Positions 36,320 to 45,529 are shown, numbered from the stretch's first letter. The stretch is DNA of 64,000 nucleotides from an uncultured Eubacteriales bacterium (GCA_900539455.1 UQCD01000004.1:62001-126000), one strand, 5' to 3'. Numbers and translations are program-made. The notes: generated by a model from the letters alone, not told the origin.

Positions 36320-36736
36320 TTATTTTATGTACTGAATCATTCCCGGACCTAACATATCTGTAGGTCTTGCAATAAATCCCAGTTTTTCATAGAATTTTTC
36401 TCTTCCCTTTGCACACATAAGACATAACATCATTTCTGTTTCTTCTTCTCTAATGCTGTCTACATATGCAATTAATTTTTCCATAATTGCCCTGCCTATA
36501 CCTAACATCTGATATTCCGGCAAAACCACTAAATCCTGTATGTAGCATATAACTGCTCCGTCACCTACTATCCTTCCCATGCCTGCCGGCTTTCCGTCAA
36601 TATATGCTGTTACATTAAAAAGACTTCTTGCTATTGCACTTTTTGCCTGATTTGGTGATAATTTCTTCCAGTTTACGCCCTTTCTTAAGTTCAAATATAT
36701 ATCCACTGTTAAGGTATTTTCCTTTATTTCTAACAC
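36320..36736 (-). CDS. GNAT-family N-acetyltransferase
   Basis: This GNAT acetyltransferase (138 aa) has the acetyl-CoA motif A in VVLPEYQMLGIGRAIMEKL (about residues 73-91) and the C-terminal FYEKLGFIARP motif. The acceptor is unknown. The gene starts with GTG behind AGAGGTAA, so start calls that look only for ATG would shorten it. It lies 27 bp upstream of parE and 15 bp downstream of the membrane-protein gene, so it may be cotranscribed with the topoisomerase genes. Confidence 0.88.
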   Translation of the reverse strand: MLEIKENTLTVDIYLNLRKGVNWKKLSPNQAKSAIARSLFNVTAYIDGKPAGMGRIVGDGAVICYIQDLVVLPEYQMLGIGRAIMEKLIAYVDSIREEETEMMLCLMCAKGREKFYEKLGFIARPTDMLGPGMIQYIK

Positions 36737-36751
36737 TGCTTTACCTCTATT

Positions 36752-37468
36752 CTATTTGTTTTTTATATGTGATACTGTCTTTTTAATTTTAACATCAATC
36801 AGCCCCAGTATAAAATCTATAAGCCAAAAGACATACCCTATAATAATACACCCTATCAAAAATACAAACGCATACTTAAATACATATAAATATCCATATT
36901 TGCCTGCATCTAAAAAGTAATAGGGATACCTTTTTATTCCTACTAAGGACTTACCTGTATCAAAATATTTTCCTTTAATCAAAATAAAAACGAAATAAAT
37001 AAAAGGCGCCCATAACCATTTAACGGGGTCCAGCCTTTCAAAAGATGGCTTTGGCTGAAATAAAAAATAATCAACTAATGTACATATTGGAATCATATAA
37101 TGAACAAACAAGTCATTGATTGTCATTCCCCTTTGAGCTGAGTTTCCCATTGTAAAACCAGTCTGGGTAAGAACTATACTATAAGTAAAGAAGGTAATTG
37201 TTATGACAAGAAATGCCATACCTCTGAAAAAGGACAATGCCCTTGAATATTTTAAGTCCTTGTCCTTTATTATACATAATATGCTGTGTATAGCACTTGC
37301 TAACATGACGAAAAAACACACTATATTGCTTTGAATGGTAAAATAGGACAGCATATTTATATTTCTAATAGAGTTGGATACACTTAAATGTCTAAGTATT
37401 CCGTAACCACATAAGCCAACATAAGTTAGTCTGTAGGTTAAGGTAACCATCTTATTTTTAATATACAT
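36752..37468 (-). CDS. Pr6Pr-family six-helix membrane protein
   Basis: This integral membrane protein (238 aa) shows about six hydrophobic helices and the Pr6Pr-type pattern: LRHLSVSNSIRNINMLSYFT, SNIVCFFVMLAS, then a VHYMIPICTLVDYFLF motif and a YFLDAGKYGY region. Members are multi-pass proteins of unknown function. The ATG at 37468 follows AAGGAGG and is clearly better than the upstream in-frame start at 37492. Confidence 0.78.
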   Translation of the reverse strand: MYIKNKMVTLTYRLTYVGLCGYGILRHLSVSNSIRNINMLSYFTIQSNIVCFFVMLASAIHSILCIIKDKDLKYSRALSFFRGMAFLVITITFFTYSIVLTQTGFTMGNSAQRGMTINDLFVHYMIPICTLVDYFLFQPKPSFERLDPVKWLWAPFIYFVFILIKGKYFDTGKSLVGIKRYPYYFLDAGKYGYLYVFKYAFVFLIGCIIIGYVFWLIDFILGLIDVKIKKTVSHIKNK

Positions 37469-37498
37469 ACACCATCCTCCTTTCCATGACATAATACT

Positions 37499-37523
37499 AA
37501 AGGACGAATGTAATTCGTCCTTT
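37499..37523 (-). terminator. Terminator-like hairpin after the RG/RD-rich gene
   Basis: Arms AAAGGACGAAT and ATTCGTCCTTT with a 3-nt loop lie 8 bp after the stop codon. The minus-strand tail is only weakly T-rich (AGTATTATG). Confidence 0.65.
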
Positions 37524-37530
37524 AATTTTC

Positions 37531-38118
37531 TTACAGATACATATCTAAATCGTCATCATCATACGAATCGTTCTCATATGCCCTGGTCCAATCAATATTA
37601 CCTGATCTTTTTGGCTTCTGTTGATGTTTTACAGGCTTTGCTTCCTTACGATTCTCTGCCTGTTTTTTCTTTATAGCTTTCTTTTCTTTTTCTAATCTAT
37701 TCTTTATATCCTGCTTCTCTGATGGAGCTTCCTTAGGCTTATTGTCCTTTGGTGCAGGCTTAAATCGTCTTGTATTTACGCTATCTTCATCCTTGTCCTT
37801 ATCAAATCCTTTAGAAAAATTATCTCTGTGGCCTCCACCATTGTCGCCTTTAAATCCGCCTGGGCGTCTAAATTCTCCTCTAGGCTTGTCATCAGTTCTT
37901 CTTTCTCCTCTAGGTCTGTCACTTTTAAACCTATCATTACTTCTAGGTCTATCGTCCTTTGGTCTGTCACCTCTAGGTTTACCGTCCCTAGGTCTGTCAT
38001 CCTTTGATCTGAAATCTTTTCTTTCTCTTGTCCTGTCATTGCCGTATGATTTTCTACCATAATCTCTACGACCTTCACTGTCTTTGTTTTGGTGGTTGTA
38101 TACACCTGTAGTAGCCAC
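37531..38118 (-). CDS. Low-complexity Arg/Gly/Asp/Lys-rich disordered protein
   Basis: This predicted protein (195 aa) is almost wholly low complexity. Residues about 25-95 repeat the theme RPRGDRPKDDRPR and similar; residues 95-105 are Gly-rich; residues 115-170 are Lys/Glu-rich and likely form a charged helix; the end is acidic (YDDDDLDMYL) after NIDWTRAYENDSY. It is real, not a shadow: a GTG start lies 8 bp after AGGAGG, and a hairpin follows the stop. The composition resembles RNA-binding tails of DEAD-box helicases such as the one at 56621-58264. I recognise no family. A role in RNA or ribosome binding is a guess. Confidence 0.7.
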   Translation of the reverse strand: MATTGVYNHQNKDSEGRRDYGRKSYGNDRTRERKDFRSKDDRPRDGKPRGDRPKDDRPRSNDRFKSDRPRGERRTDDKPRGEFRRPGGFKGDNGGGHRDNFSKGFDKDKDEDSVNTRRFKPAPKDNKPKEAPSEKQDIKNRLEKEKKAIKKKQAENRKEAKPVKHQQKPKRSGNIDWTRAYENDSYDDDDLDMYL

Positions 38119-38211
38119 AAAAATTTCCTCCTAATTGTGTTTTATAAAAAATACATAATTATTTTATTATATTTTAATTCAAAGTCAAGTAAAAATTGCA
38201 CATTATAAAGC

Positions 38212-38889
38212 CTAAAATACAGCCTGGTCATTTTCAAATAAAAATACAGCCATCGATGACATCTCTTTTATTTCCTTTTTGTACAAATGAATATCCTTTA
38301 AAGTACTGTAAATAATCTTTTCATCACTATAAGACAATCTTTCGCCTATGTATATTCTAATATCCTCGGATAAGGAATGGTCGGCTCTTGCTTTTATAAG
38401 CTCTCCTAATAGTTTCTCCACATCTCCACCACTAATACAAAAAACTCTCTTATGAGTAACTACATACTGGATAATTTTTTCTTCCTCACCGTGTAAATTT
38501 ACACTTAAGGAATTGTGGTAGGATATGCCTAATTTGTTAGAAAAATATGATATTGATGATATACCGGGGATACATTTTGCATCAACCTCCGGGTTTTCCC
38601 TAAAGGCTGCAAGCATTTTTTCTGCCTCGCTAAAATAGCCAGGGTCCCCTGATACCAAAATAGCAATACTAATATTTTCTGCAATAATTTCATTTTCTAC
38701 TAAGCATATTATTTCGTTTGTATTATTATTGCTAAAAATCTTTACATCTCTTTTAAGACTGTCCTTAACTGACTGCAAAAGTCTTTCGTTACTAATAATA
38801 ATATCTGCATTTTTAATATAGGTAATACCTTCTATTGTAATATTTTTAGGATTACCCATACCAACACCAACTATTGCTACAACTTTCAT
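38212..38889 (-). CDS. cbiE: CbiE-type precorrin methyltransferase (cobalt-precorrin-7 C5-methyltransferase)
   Basis: This SAM-dependent tetrapyrrole methyltransferase (225 aa) has the family N-terminus VAIVGVGMGNPKNIT, the LVSGDPGYFS motif at about 80-89 and IPGISSISYF near 106-115. The pattern and length fit CbiE, which methylates C5 in cobalamin synthesis. The CbiT domain is not fused and no cobalamin synthesis genes are adjacent, so it stands alone apart from cobO 7 kb away. TTAGGAG precedes the start. Confidence 0.82.
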   Translation of the reverse strand: MKVVAIVGVGMGNPKNITIEGITYIKNADIIISNERLLQSVKDSLKRDVKIFSNNNTNEIICLVENEIIAENISIAILVSGDPGYFSEAEKMLAAFRENPEVDAKCIPGISSISYFSNKLGISYHNSLSVNLHGEEEKIIQYVVTHKRVFCISGGDVEKLLGELIKARADHSLSEDIRIYIGERLSYSDEKIIYSTLKDIHLYKKEIKEMSSMAVFLFENDQAVF

Positions 38890-38998
38890 AATTTTCTCCT
38901 AATATATTAAATTTTCATATAGATAAATTTAAAATCTACATTTTATATCACAAATTTTGCCAAAGCAACAAATCTATTATAACATTTACCATTTAACT

Positions 38999-39027
38999 TT
39001 GCATTGTTTTTTTTATTATGTTAAAAT
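38999..39027 (+). promoter_or_regulatory. Predicted promoter of the sigma-like gene
   Basis: TTGCAT (38999-39004), a 17-nt spacer rich in T, and TAAAAT (39022-39027) lie about 70 bp before the start codon. Confidence 0.6.
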
Positions 39028-39099
39028 ATACTGATAACGATTACAAATTAATAAAAGCTAGTACAATCTAGTCCTATATTTATGTAAATAGGAGATATT

Positions 39100-39882
39100 A
39101 TGGATAAAAAAACTGAATTTAACCAAGCCTTATTATCACTTGTAGAATATGCCACCGTAAATGGCAATATTATTTCAACGAAAACTGTCCACGAATATTT
39201 TAAGGACATTATAACTGACGAAGCTATGTATGATGCTATTTATAATTACCTTAGCAAAAACCAGATAGCCATAGAAGGCTACCAAAAGCCTGACACTACT
39301 ATAGCTGAGGATGAGCCATTACAGGAGGAATTTACACCACAAAAGGCAATAGATACTGAAAAAGCTAATATATTTTTAGATATGTATTATGATGATGTAA
39401 ACAATCTGGTAAAGGCTGATGAGGAGCTTCTTCTTACTTTAGCAGAGGCTGCCATTACCAACGATAAAGCTGCTGTAGACAAACTTACTGAAGCATTTCT
39501 CCCAAATGTTATTAAAATATCTGAGGAGTTTGAAAATTCTGGTATGAAAAAATCAGATTTAATATCTGAAGGAAACTTAGGACTTTTTGAAGCAATTCTT
39601 TCCCTTAGTGAAATTCCTTCTGATATTACCAGGTATTTTGAGGATATAATCCGTAACACTATGAATAATGCTATTCAAAATGAAATTGGTGCATTACGGA
39701 CTGCCAGTCATATCACCCAGAGAGCCAATGCTGTAAGTGATGCCACCACTGAGCTTGCCGAAAAACTTGGACGAGAGGCTACCTTGGAAGAGCTATGCAG
39801 ACATTTATCACTTCCAGAAGACGAGGTAAGAGAAATATTAAAAATCTCCTTAGATGCACTTAATTCTACCGGTAATGAATAA
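39100..39882 (+). CDS. Sigma-70-like protein lacking region 4
   Basis: This protein (260 aa) resembles the front part of a primary sigma factor. Residues 5-60 look like region 1.1 (IISTKTVHEYFKD, then IYNYLSKNQIAIEG). Residues about 108-195 match region 2 (AAVDKLTEAFLPNVIKI, then SDLISEGNLGLFEAILSL), and about 196-255 match region 3 (LGREATLEELCRHLSLPEDEV). There is no region 4, the -35-binding domain. In the region 2.4 position the usual aromatic and Gln residues that read the -10 are replaced (YFEDIIRNTMNN). A terminator follows at once, so this is not a frameshift fragment. It may be a modified sigma, an antagonist or a partner of another factor; I cannot decide. Confidence 0.78.
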   Translation: MDKKTEFNQALLSLVEYATVNGNIISTKTVHEYFKDIITDEAMYDAIYNYLSKNQIAIEGYQKPDTTIAEDEPLQEEFTPQKAIDTEKANIFLDMYYDDVNNLVKADEELLLTLAEAAITNDKAAVDKLTEAFLPNVIKISEEFENSGMKKSDLISEGNLGLFEAILSLSEIPSDITRYFEDIIRNTMNNAIQNEIGALRTASHITQRANAVSDATTELAEKLGREATLEELCRHLSLPEDEVREILKISLDALNSTGNE

Positions 39883-39885
39883 AAC

Positions 39886-39943
39886 AAAAATAGAAGGTGT
39901 AAAAGTTCTAAACAAACTAGAATTTTACACCCTCTATTTTTTT
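39886..39943. terminator. Strong bidirectional terminator between the sigma-like and GGDEF genes
   Basis: A stem of about 23 bp with single mismatches (arms 39886-39910 and 39918-39941) has A-runs and T-runs on both flanks. It serves the plus-strand sigma-like gene and the minus-strand GGDEF gene. Confidence 0.92.
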
Positions 39944-40010
39944 GGAGAATTTTTTATAAGCAGCCAATTTATCAGCTAAGCTGCATATATTATCTGTAAA
40001 TTGTAAAGAT

Positions 40011-43000
40011 CTAATCTACATATAATTTAACACCATTTTTTGTAGTGTTTTTAATTGCATATAAGGAACTGTCTGCATGCTTGATAAGCTCTGACAAATC
40101 CTCATCCGAGGTAATATCAGATGATACTGCAACACCAATAGAGCAGGATACCGACTTTTCTCTTGGTACTGTTACAGGCTTTCCTAAAAAGCTGCTTATC
40201 CGGCTTACATAGCCATTTTTTGAAAGAATTGTATCAAGAGTAAGCTTGGCAATAGCCATTGCCTCATCAGACTTGCAATTTATAAGGGTAATAAGGAACT
40301 CATCACCACCGTATCTTGTAGCAAAGCCCTCCTTTCCTGCAACATCACTTAATATAGCTGAAATTTCTTTCAGTATTAAATCACCAACATCATGTCCAAA
40401 GGTATCATTATAGTATTTGAAATTATCCAAATCTATATATAATATAGCTAACTCCAATGAAAGATTTTTCTGTACGGCTGCATCAATCAGCAATTTTGTC
40501 TTTTCATAGAAGCCATCCCTGTTTTTAAGTCCTGTAAGATAATCAGTAACCGACGATTTTCTAAGTTTATTATTGATAAGCCTGATTTCATTAATATTTT
40601 CTATTTTGTCTATAGCAATAAGCAACTGTCTAAGTAGCAAATTGAAAACATTTAGTTCACTTTCATCCATAAGATAATTTCTATTTTGGGATGTCCAGTT
40701 ATTTTTTACATAAATGCAGCTTATAAACAGACTATCCAGCTTTTCATCTGTATAATATGGATTACATATCATTGAGCAGACAGAGTCACCGCCAAAAATA
40801 GCTAACACCTTTTTATAATCGTTGTAATTTTTCTTCATCTTTGATGTAACAAAGCTGGCTCTGTTTTTCTCAAAATATCTTCTTAGTGTTTCCAGGTTTT
40901 CGCTATCAAAATATTTATTATCTGTATTTACAACTACCTCTGCATCATTTGTATGAAACTTAATGTATACAAAGCTGTCCAAGCCATAATTAAGCACTAA
41001 AGAATCTGCTGCTGTAGATACCAGCTCCTCCTTTGTCCGGTCTGTAATTTCAAGAATGTTCTGCCATATGGAAATAAATTCCATATTATCTTGCATCTCT
41101 CTGTACTGCTTGGTTACAGCTGCGTGATCTGTCCTTTTATTAATATCTTCAATGGTCCATTTCCCTAAAGAAATATCAGCAGGCTTATACTTAATTTCTT
41201 TATGATTTTTGATTTTTTCAATCATTTCCAGGTCGCTTTTATAGCCCATTTTCCCAGCAAAATCACTTGCTTCCTTAAAGCTTTGCTCTGATAGCTCTAT
41301 CTCACCCAGTTTTTCATACACTAAGCCCATTTCCAGCTTTAATGGAATAAATGAGAAGAATAAATTTCCCTTTGATATATAGCAATGTACCTCTGCTTCC
41401 TTTAAATTCTTTAATGCTTTTTTATATTTTCCATCCAGTCTAAGTGAAAGTGCAGTTACAAAATAATATAAGTAAAGCTCATCATCATTGCCGTTAAAGC
41501 CTTTATCCAGCTTTGCTGCTTCGTCCTTGCCTCTACCATTAAGTGCATCGCTTAAGAATCTCTTACAGGTATCAAGATATAAAATACAGTTGTACTCTAA
41601 GGATAATCTGACACTGCACAATGCCATAAGCCCGAAAATTTTTGCAATATTACATACTCTTAAATCATTAAGTCTAAGCTTTTCTATTATTCTAAGACAA
41701 ACTAATAAATAAGAATATGCAGTTGAACTCTGGCCATCTACAATACAATTAATAGCCATATTGTAAAGTGTTTCACCTACTGATGGTATATCCTCCATTT
41801 GCATATAAGTATCTAGCGCCAGAATAAAGCTGTCATTAGCCTCTTTAAAATTGTGTGTAGTTGTGGAAATATAGCCCTTTCCATTTCTAACATCCGCTAA
41901 CTCTCTTGCATCTGTATCGCCTACAATAATCTCACTTTTTTCGTGATAATACTTTGCTATATCAAACAAGCCCTTTGTAGAGCATAGCATTATATTCTTT
42001 TTGTAGCCCTTTAAAACCAGAAAGGTATTTCCAATATTTGAGGCTAAATCAATACCCTCCGAAAACCTAACCAGCTCGTCCTCTATATTTACAGAAGTTT
42101 CTATATTTTTCAAGAAATCTATATTGTTGTCATATGCAAATATATATATGTATGCTAAATGATTAAAATATCCGTAGTTCTGTATCTTATCAAGAAATTC
42201 TTCTGATATATGGGTATCGCTAATATAGAAATATATATTGTGCCAGCCGGACATTTCTACCATAATACCAAGCAGTTCTGCTTTAAATATATGCTCTTCG
42301 TTTTCTAATTTTTTTGCAAGTGCTTTACATTTGTTTACGCTGACTAATGCCTTTTCATTTTTACTGCTATACATATAAGCATAAGTAAGCAGGTAATTAT
42401 ACTGATATTCAGCCTCTAAGGTTGGATTGTCCTCTGTTAATTCTCTTACATTGTTGCATATAAGCTGGGCATCTGCAATATCATCACGATATATTGATAC
42501 CATTGCATATAATCTGTATAACTGCAGCTTACAATCTATATCAACATTAACTCTTTCACTTTCTATTTTTGAATATATTATTGACAGATAATAATCTGCC
42601 TGTTCTAAATCAAGTGCATAATACATAGCCCTTAGCTTTAACAGATACTCATAAATCTTTCTGCTTTTAAAAGCAAAGTTTTCACTATCCTCATCCTCTG
42701 ATACCTGATATACACCACCTTCAAATACACAGCCTATGTCATTCATCTTGGTAGTAAAATTATTCCATATCTCATTAATACATGGAACAACTGTTTTTAA
42801 ATCATTATAAGTTGCGACTATACCAATATTTTTGTTTTCCTGCATACCTATCAAATAGTACAACAATGATATAGTCGACTTAGGTGCTCTGTGCAAATTG
42901 TTAATTAAAATAAGCATTGGGTGTCTTTCACTCAGCTTCATAATAATATTTGCTACAGACTCATTCATCTTTTTCTTTTCAAAGGCTATTTCATCTAAGA

Positions 43001-43364
43001 TAAAACTCTCTGTTCTGACACAGGAACCGCTTTCAATATATGATTTAAAAAAAGATTTTTGAAGCTGATATATATCAAATTCACCCAGAAACTCATCTAA
43101 GGTTTCATTGTAGTAGTACTTTAAATAAAGGTTTTTAATGATAGTCAGAAATGGCTCATAGGTTTCTACCATCTCATTATTGTCAAAGTGATGGTAAAAT
43201 ACATTTATATCCGGATACGAAATCATAGCATTTTTTGCATCCTCTGATGTAACTGAAAATGTTCCATAATGCTTTATAATTACAAAATTGTTATTTTCTT
43301 TACCTAGATTTGAAACTACTCTTTTCACAAATGCAAGGCACATCTTTTTCTTTTTGTTTTCCAT
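40011..43364 (-). CDS. Large TPR-containing diguanylate cyclase with degenerate N-terminal ATPase
   Basis: This cytoplasmic protein (1117 aa) ends in a GGDEF domain with YGGDEF at about 1018-1023 and TDYLTGLKNRDGF at its front, so it likely makes c-di-GMP. The RxxD inhibitory site is absent (GKEG in its place), suggesting no product inhibition. A GAF-like domain lies at about 790-920, long TPR-type helical repeats at about 240-750, and an N-terminal part (1-230) resembles the MalT/STAND ATPase, keeping a Walker B-like MLILINNLH but with no P-loop (FVIIKHYGTFSV). The ATG at 43364 follows GAGAGGTG; the GTG at 43388 is less likely. It probably senses a cytoplasmic signal or partner. Confidence 0.85.
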   Translation of the reverse strand: MENKKKKMCLAFVKRVVSNLGKENNNFVIIKHYGTFSVTSEDAKNAMISYPDINVFYHHFDNNEMVETYEPFLTIIKNLYLKYYYNETLDEFLGEFDIYQLQKSFFKSYIESGSCVRTESFILDEIAFEKKKMNESVANIIMKLSERHPMLILINNLHRAPKSTISLLYYLIGMQENKNIGIVATYNDLKTVVPCINEIWNNFTTKMNDIGCVFEGGVYQVSEDEDSENFAFKSRKIYEYLLKLRAMYYALDLEQADYYLSIIYSKIESERVNVDIDCKLQLYRLYAMVSIYRDDIADAQLICNNVRELTEDNPTLEAEYQYNYLLTYAYMYSSKNEKALVSVNKCKALAKKLENEEHIFKAELLGIMVEMSGWHNIYFYISDTHISEEFLDKIQNYGYFNHLAYIYIFAYDNNIDFLKNIETSVNIEDELVRFSEGIDLASNIGNTFLVLKGYKKNIMLCSTKGLFDIAKYYHEKSEIIVGDTDARELADVRNGKGYISTTTHNFKEANDSFILALDTYMQMEDIPSVGETLYNMAINCIVDGQSSTAYSYLLVCLRIIEKLRLNDLRVCNIAKIFGLMALCSVRLSLEYNCILYLDTCKRFLSDALNGRGKDEAAKLDKGFNGNDDELYLYYFVTALSLRLDGKYKKALKNLKEAEVHCYISKGNLFFSFIPLKLEMGLVYEKLGEIELSEQSFKEASDFAGKMGYKSDLEMIEKIKNHKEIKYKPADISLGKWTIEDINKRTDHAAVTKQYREMQDNMEFISIWQNILEITDRTKEELVSTAADSLVLNYGLDSFVYIKFHTNDAEVVVNTDNKYFDSENLETLRRYFEKNRASFVTSKMKKNYNDYKKVLAIFGGDSVCSMICNPYYTDEKLDSLFISCIYVKNNWTSQNRNYLMDESELNVFNLLLRQLLIAIDKIENINEIRLINNKLRKSSVTDYLTGLKNRDGFYEKTKLLIDAAVQKNLSLELAILYIDLDNFKYYNDTFGHDVGDLILKEISAILSDVAGKEGFATRYGGDEFLITLINCKSDEAMAIAKLTLDTILSKNGYVSRISSFLGKPVTVPREKSVSCSIGVAVSSDITSDEDLSELIKHADSSLYAIKNTTKNGVKLYVD

Positions 43365-43403
43365 CTGACACCTCTCTAATTTAATCACGATATGAATGAG
43401 TAT

Positions 43404-43432
43404 ATTATAACACTCATAGTGTTTTTCTACAA
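43404..43432 (-). promoter_or_regulatory. Predicted promoter of the GGDEF gene
   Basis: On the minus strand TTGTAG (43427-43432), a 17-nt spacer and TATAAT (43404-43409) lie about 40 bp before the ATG. Confidence 0.7.
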
Positions 43433-43568
43433 GTTTTAATGTTATTAATATTTGTAAAACACTAAGCTGAAATATTATTTTTTTCTTTTCTCCATTTGTA
43501 TTTTTCCCTTATACATTTACATATGTTGATAACTTCTGGATAGTATTTGAATTTTCTCAAATTAATAG

Positions 43569-43597
43569 TTGTAAAATAAAGTTCTTGCCCTTATAAT
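43569..43597 (+). promoter_or_regulatory. Predicted transketolase promoter
   Basis: TTGTAA (43569-43574), a 17-nt spacer and TATAAT (43592-43597) lie about 68 bp before the first transketolase gene. Confidence 0.72.
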
Positions 43598-43665
43598 ACA
43601 TAAGGATAATTTTGTTTTTCCACAATAAATAACATTTTTTTGTATTAAACATTTAGGAGGCAAAA

Positions 43666-44505
43666 ATGGAAACACTTGAACTTCAAAAAAAGGCAAACGA
43701 GGTTCGTAAAGGTATCATTCGTTCTGTCCATAGTGCTAAGGCTGGTCATCCAGGCGGTTCACTTTCAGCAGCAGATATTTTTACTTTTCTATACTTTGAG
43801 GAATTAAATATAGATCCAAAGAACCCTGACAAAGCAGACAGAGATAGATTTGTTCTTTCAAAAGGTCATACTGCTCCAGGACTTTATTCAGCATTAGCAA
43901 ACAGAGGTTTTTTCCCTGTCGAGGACCTTACAACACTTAGACACATTGGTTCTTACTTACAAGGTCACCCTGATATGAAGCATATACCTGGTGTTGATAT
44001 GTCCTCTGGTTCTTTAGGTCAGGGTATTTCAGCCGCTGTTGGTATGGCTTTATCAGCAAAGCTCAGCAACGAAAATTACCGTACATACACTCTTTTAGGT
44101 GACGGTGAAATTGAAGAAGGACAGGTTTGGGAGGCTGCTATGTTTGCAGGCCACAGATGTCTGGACAACCTTGTTGTTATGGTTGATAACAATGGCCTAC
44201 AAATTGACGGAGATATTAAGGATGTATGCTCTCCTTACCCTATTGGTGAAAAATTTAAGGCATTTAATTTCCATGTAATTGACAATGTAGATGCACATGA
44301 TTTTGATGCTATCCGCAATGCTTTCAACGAAGCTAAAAATACAAAAGGTATGCCTACTGCCATTATATTTAAGAGTATTAAAGGTAAAGGCGTTTCATAT
44401 ATGGAAAATAATGTATCATGGCATGGTACTGCTCCAAATGATGAACAGTTTGAAATTGCTATGGAAGAATTAGAAAAGGCAGGTGCAAGTTTATGTCAGA
44501 ATTAA
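43666..44505 (+). CDS. Transketolase, N-terminal subunit
   Basis: This is the thiamine-pyrophosphate-binding half of a split transketolase (279 aa), which moves two-carbon units between sugar phosphates in the non-oxidative pentose phosphate pathway. Motifs include SAKAGHPGGSLSAADI, LSKGHTAPGLY, DMSSGSLGQGISAAVGMA and the TPP/metal motif GDGEIEEGQVWEAA near 144-157. The second half overlaps by 13 bp, which ensures coupled expression. AGGAGG precedes the ATG. Codon use looks slightly more biased than in neighbours, as expected for a highly expressed gene. Confidence 0.97.
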   Translation: METLELQKKANEVRKGIIRSVHSAKAGHPGGSLSAADIFTFLYFEELNIDPKNPDKADRDRFVLSKGHTAPGLYSALANRGFFPVEDLTTLRHIGSYLQGHPDMKHIPGVDMSSGSLGQGISAAVGMALSAKLSNENYRTYTLLGDGEIEEGQVWEAAMFAGHRCLDNLVVMVDNNGLQIDGDIKDVCSPYPIGEKFKAFNFHVIDNVDAHDFDAIRNAFNEAKNTKGMPTAIIFKSIKGKGVSYMENNVSWHGTAPNDEQFEIAMEELEKAGASLCQN

Positions 44506-45431
44506 AGAAAATCGCTACCAGAGAAAGCTATGGCAATGCCTTAGTTGAGTTAGGCAAAGAGCATGACAATTTAGTTGTTTTAGACGCTGACCTTGCTGCT
44601 GCTACTAAAACTGCTATTTTCAAAAAAGCCTTCCCAGAAAGACATATTGATTGTGGTATTGCAGAATGTAATATGATTGGCATAGCTGCTGGTCTTGCAA
44701 CTACTGGTAAAGTTCCATTTGCCAGCTCCTTTGCAATGTTTGCCGCTGGCAGAGCCTTTGAACAAATTCGTAACTCTGTTGGCTATCCAAAGCTTAATGT
44801 AAAAATTGGTGCTACCCACGCAGGCATATCTGTCGGTGAGGATGGTGCTACTCATCAGTGTAATGAGGATATTGCTCTTATGAGAACTATCCCTGGAATG
44901 GTTGTTATTAACCCTTGTGATGATGTAGAAGCAAGAGCTGCTGTAAAGGCCGCTTATGACCATATTGGCCCTGTTTACTTAAGATTTGGCCGTCTTGCTA
45001 CCCCTGTTATTAATGATGAGAACACTTATGAATTTAAACTCGGAAAAGGTGTTGTTTTAAAAGAGGGTACTGACCTTACAATTATTGCTACTGGTCTTTG
45101 TGTTTATGAAAGCCTGCAGGCTGCTAAGGCTCTTGAAGCTGACGGTATTAATGCAGCAGTAATCAACATTCATACTATTAAGCCTCTTGATGAAGAATTA
45201 ATTATTGAGTATGCTAAGAAAACCGGTAAGGTTGTTACTGTTGAAGAACATTCAGTAATCGGTGGCTTAGGCAGTGCTGTATGTGATACTCTTAGTGAAA
45301 ACTACCCAACTAAGGTATTAAAAATTGGCATAAACGATGTATATGGAGAATCTGGTCCAGCCGTTAAATTACTTGAAAAATACGGTCTTACAGCAGACGG
45401 TATTTACAACAAAATCAAAGAAAGCTTGTAA
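44493..45431 (+). CDS. Transketolase, C-terminal subunit
   Basis: This is the pyrimidine-binding and C-terminal half of the split transketolase (312 aa). It contains VLDADLAAATKT, the catalytic region DCGIAECNMIGIAAGLA, HAGISVGEDGATHQ and the C-terminal domain with VVTVEEHSVIGGLG. It forms a heterotetramer with the product of the gene before it. Its ATG lies within the last codons of that gene behind GCAGGTG. Confidence 0.97.
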   Translation: MSELKKIATRESYGNALVELGKEHDNLVVLDADLAAATKTAIFKKAFPERHIDCGIAECNMIGIAAGLATTGKVPFASSFAMFAAGRAFEQIRNSVGYPKLNVKIGATHAGISVGEDGATHQCNEDIALMRTIPGMVVINPCDDVEARAAVKAAYDHIGPVYLRFGRLATPVINDENTYEFKLGKGVVLKEGTDLTIIATGLCVYESLQAAKALEADGINAAVINIHTIKPLDEELIIEYAKKTGKVVTVEEHSVIGGLGSAVCDTLSENYPTKVLKIGINDVYGESGPAVKLLEKYGLTADGIYNKIKESL

Positions 45432-45482
45432 AAGAAGTTTATAAAGAAATTTTATAATAGATATTACAGAAAATCCTACAAA

Positions 45483-45518
45483 AAAAGGATTTGTATCGCT
45501 TATGATACAAATCCTTTT
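45483..45518. terminator. Bidirectional terminator between transketolase and cobO operons
   Basis: Perfect 15-bp arms AAAAGGATTTGTATC and complement around a 6-nt loop, with A- and T-runs on both sides, lie between convergent transcripts. Confidence 0.9.
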
Positions 45519-45529
45519 CTTATTTAACC

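Noticed and set aside
37742..38062. Plus-strand open frame with repeated Leu-Ser-Pro-Leu-Gly-Leu pattern
   Set aside because: It is the antisense shadow of the Arg/Asp/Gly repeats of the gene at 37531-38118 and has no ribosome site of its own.
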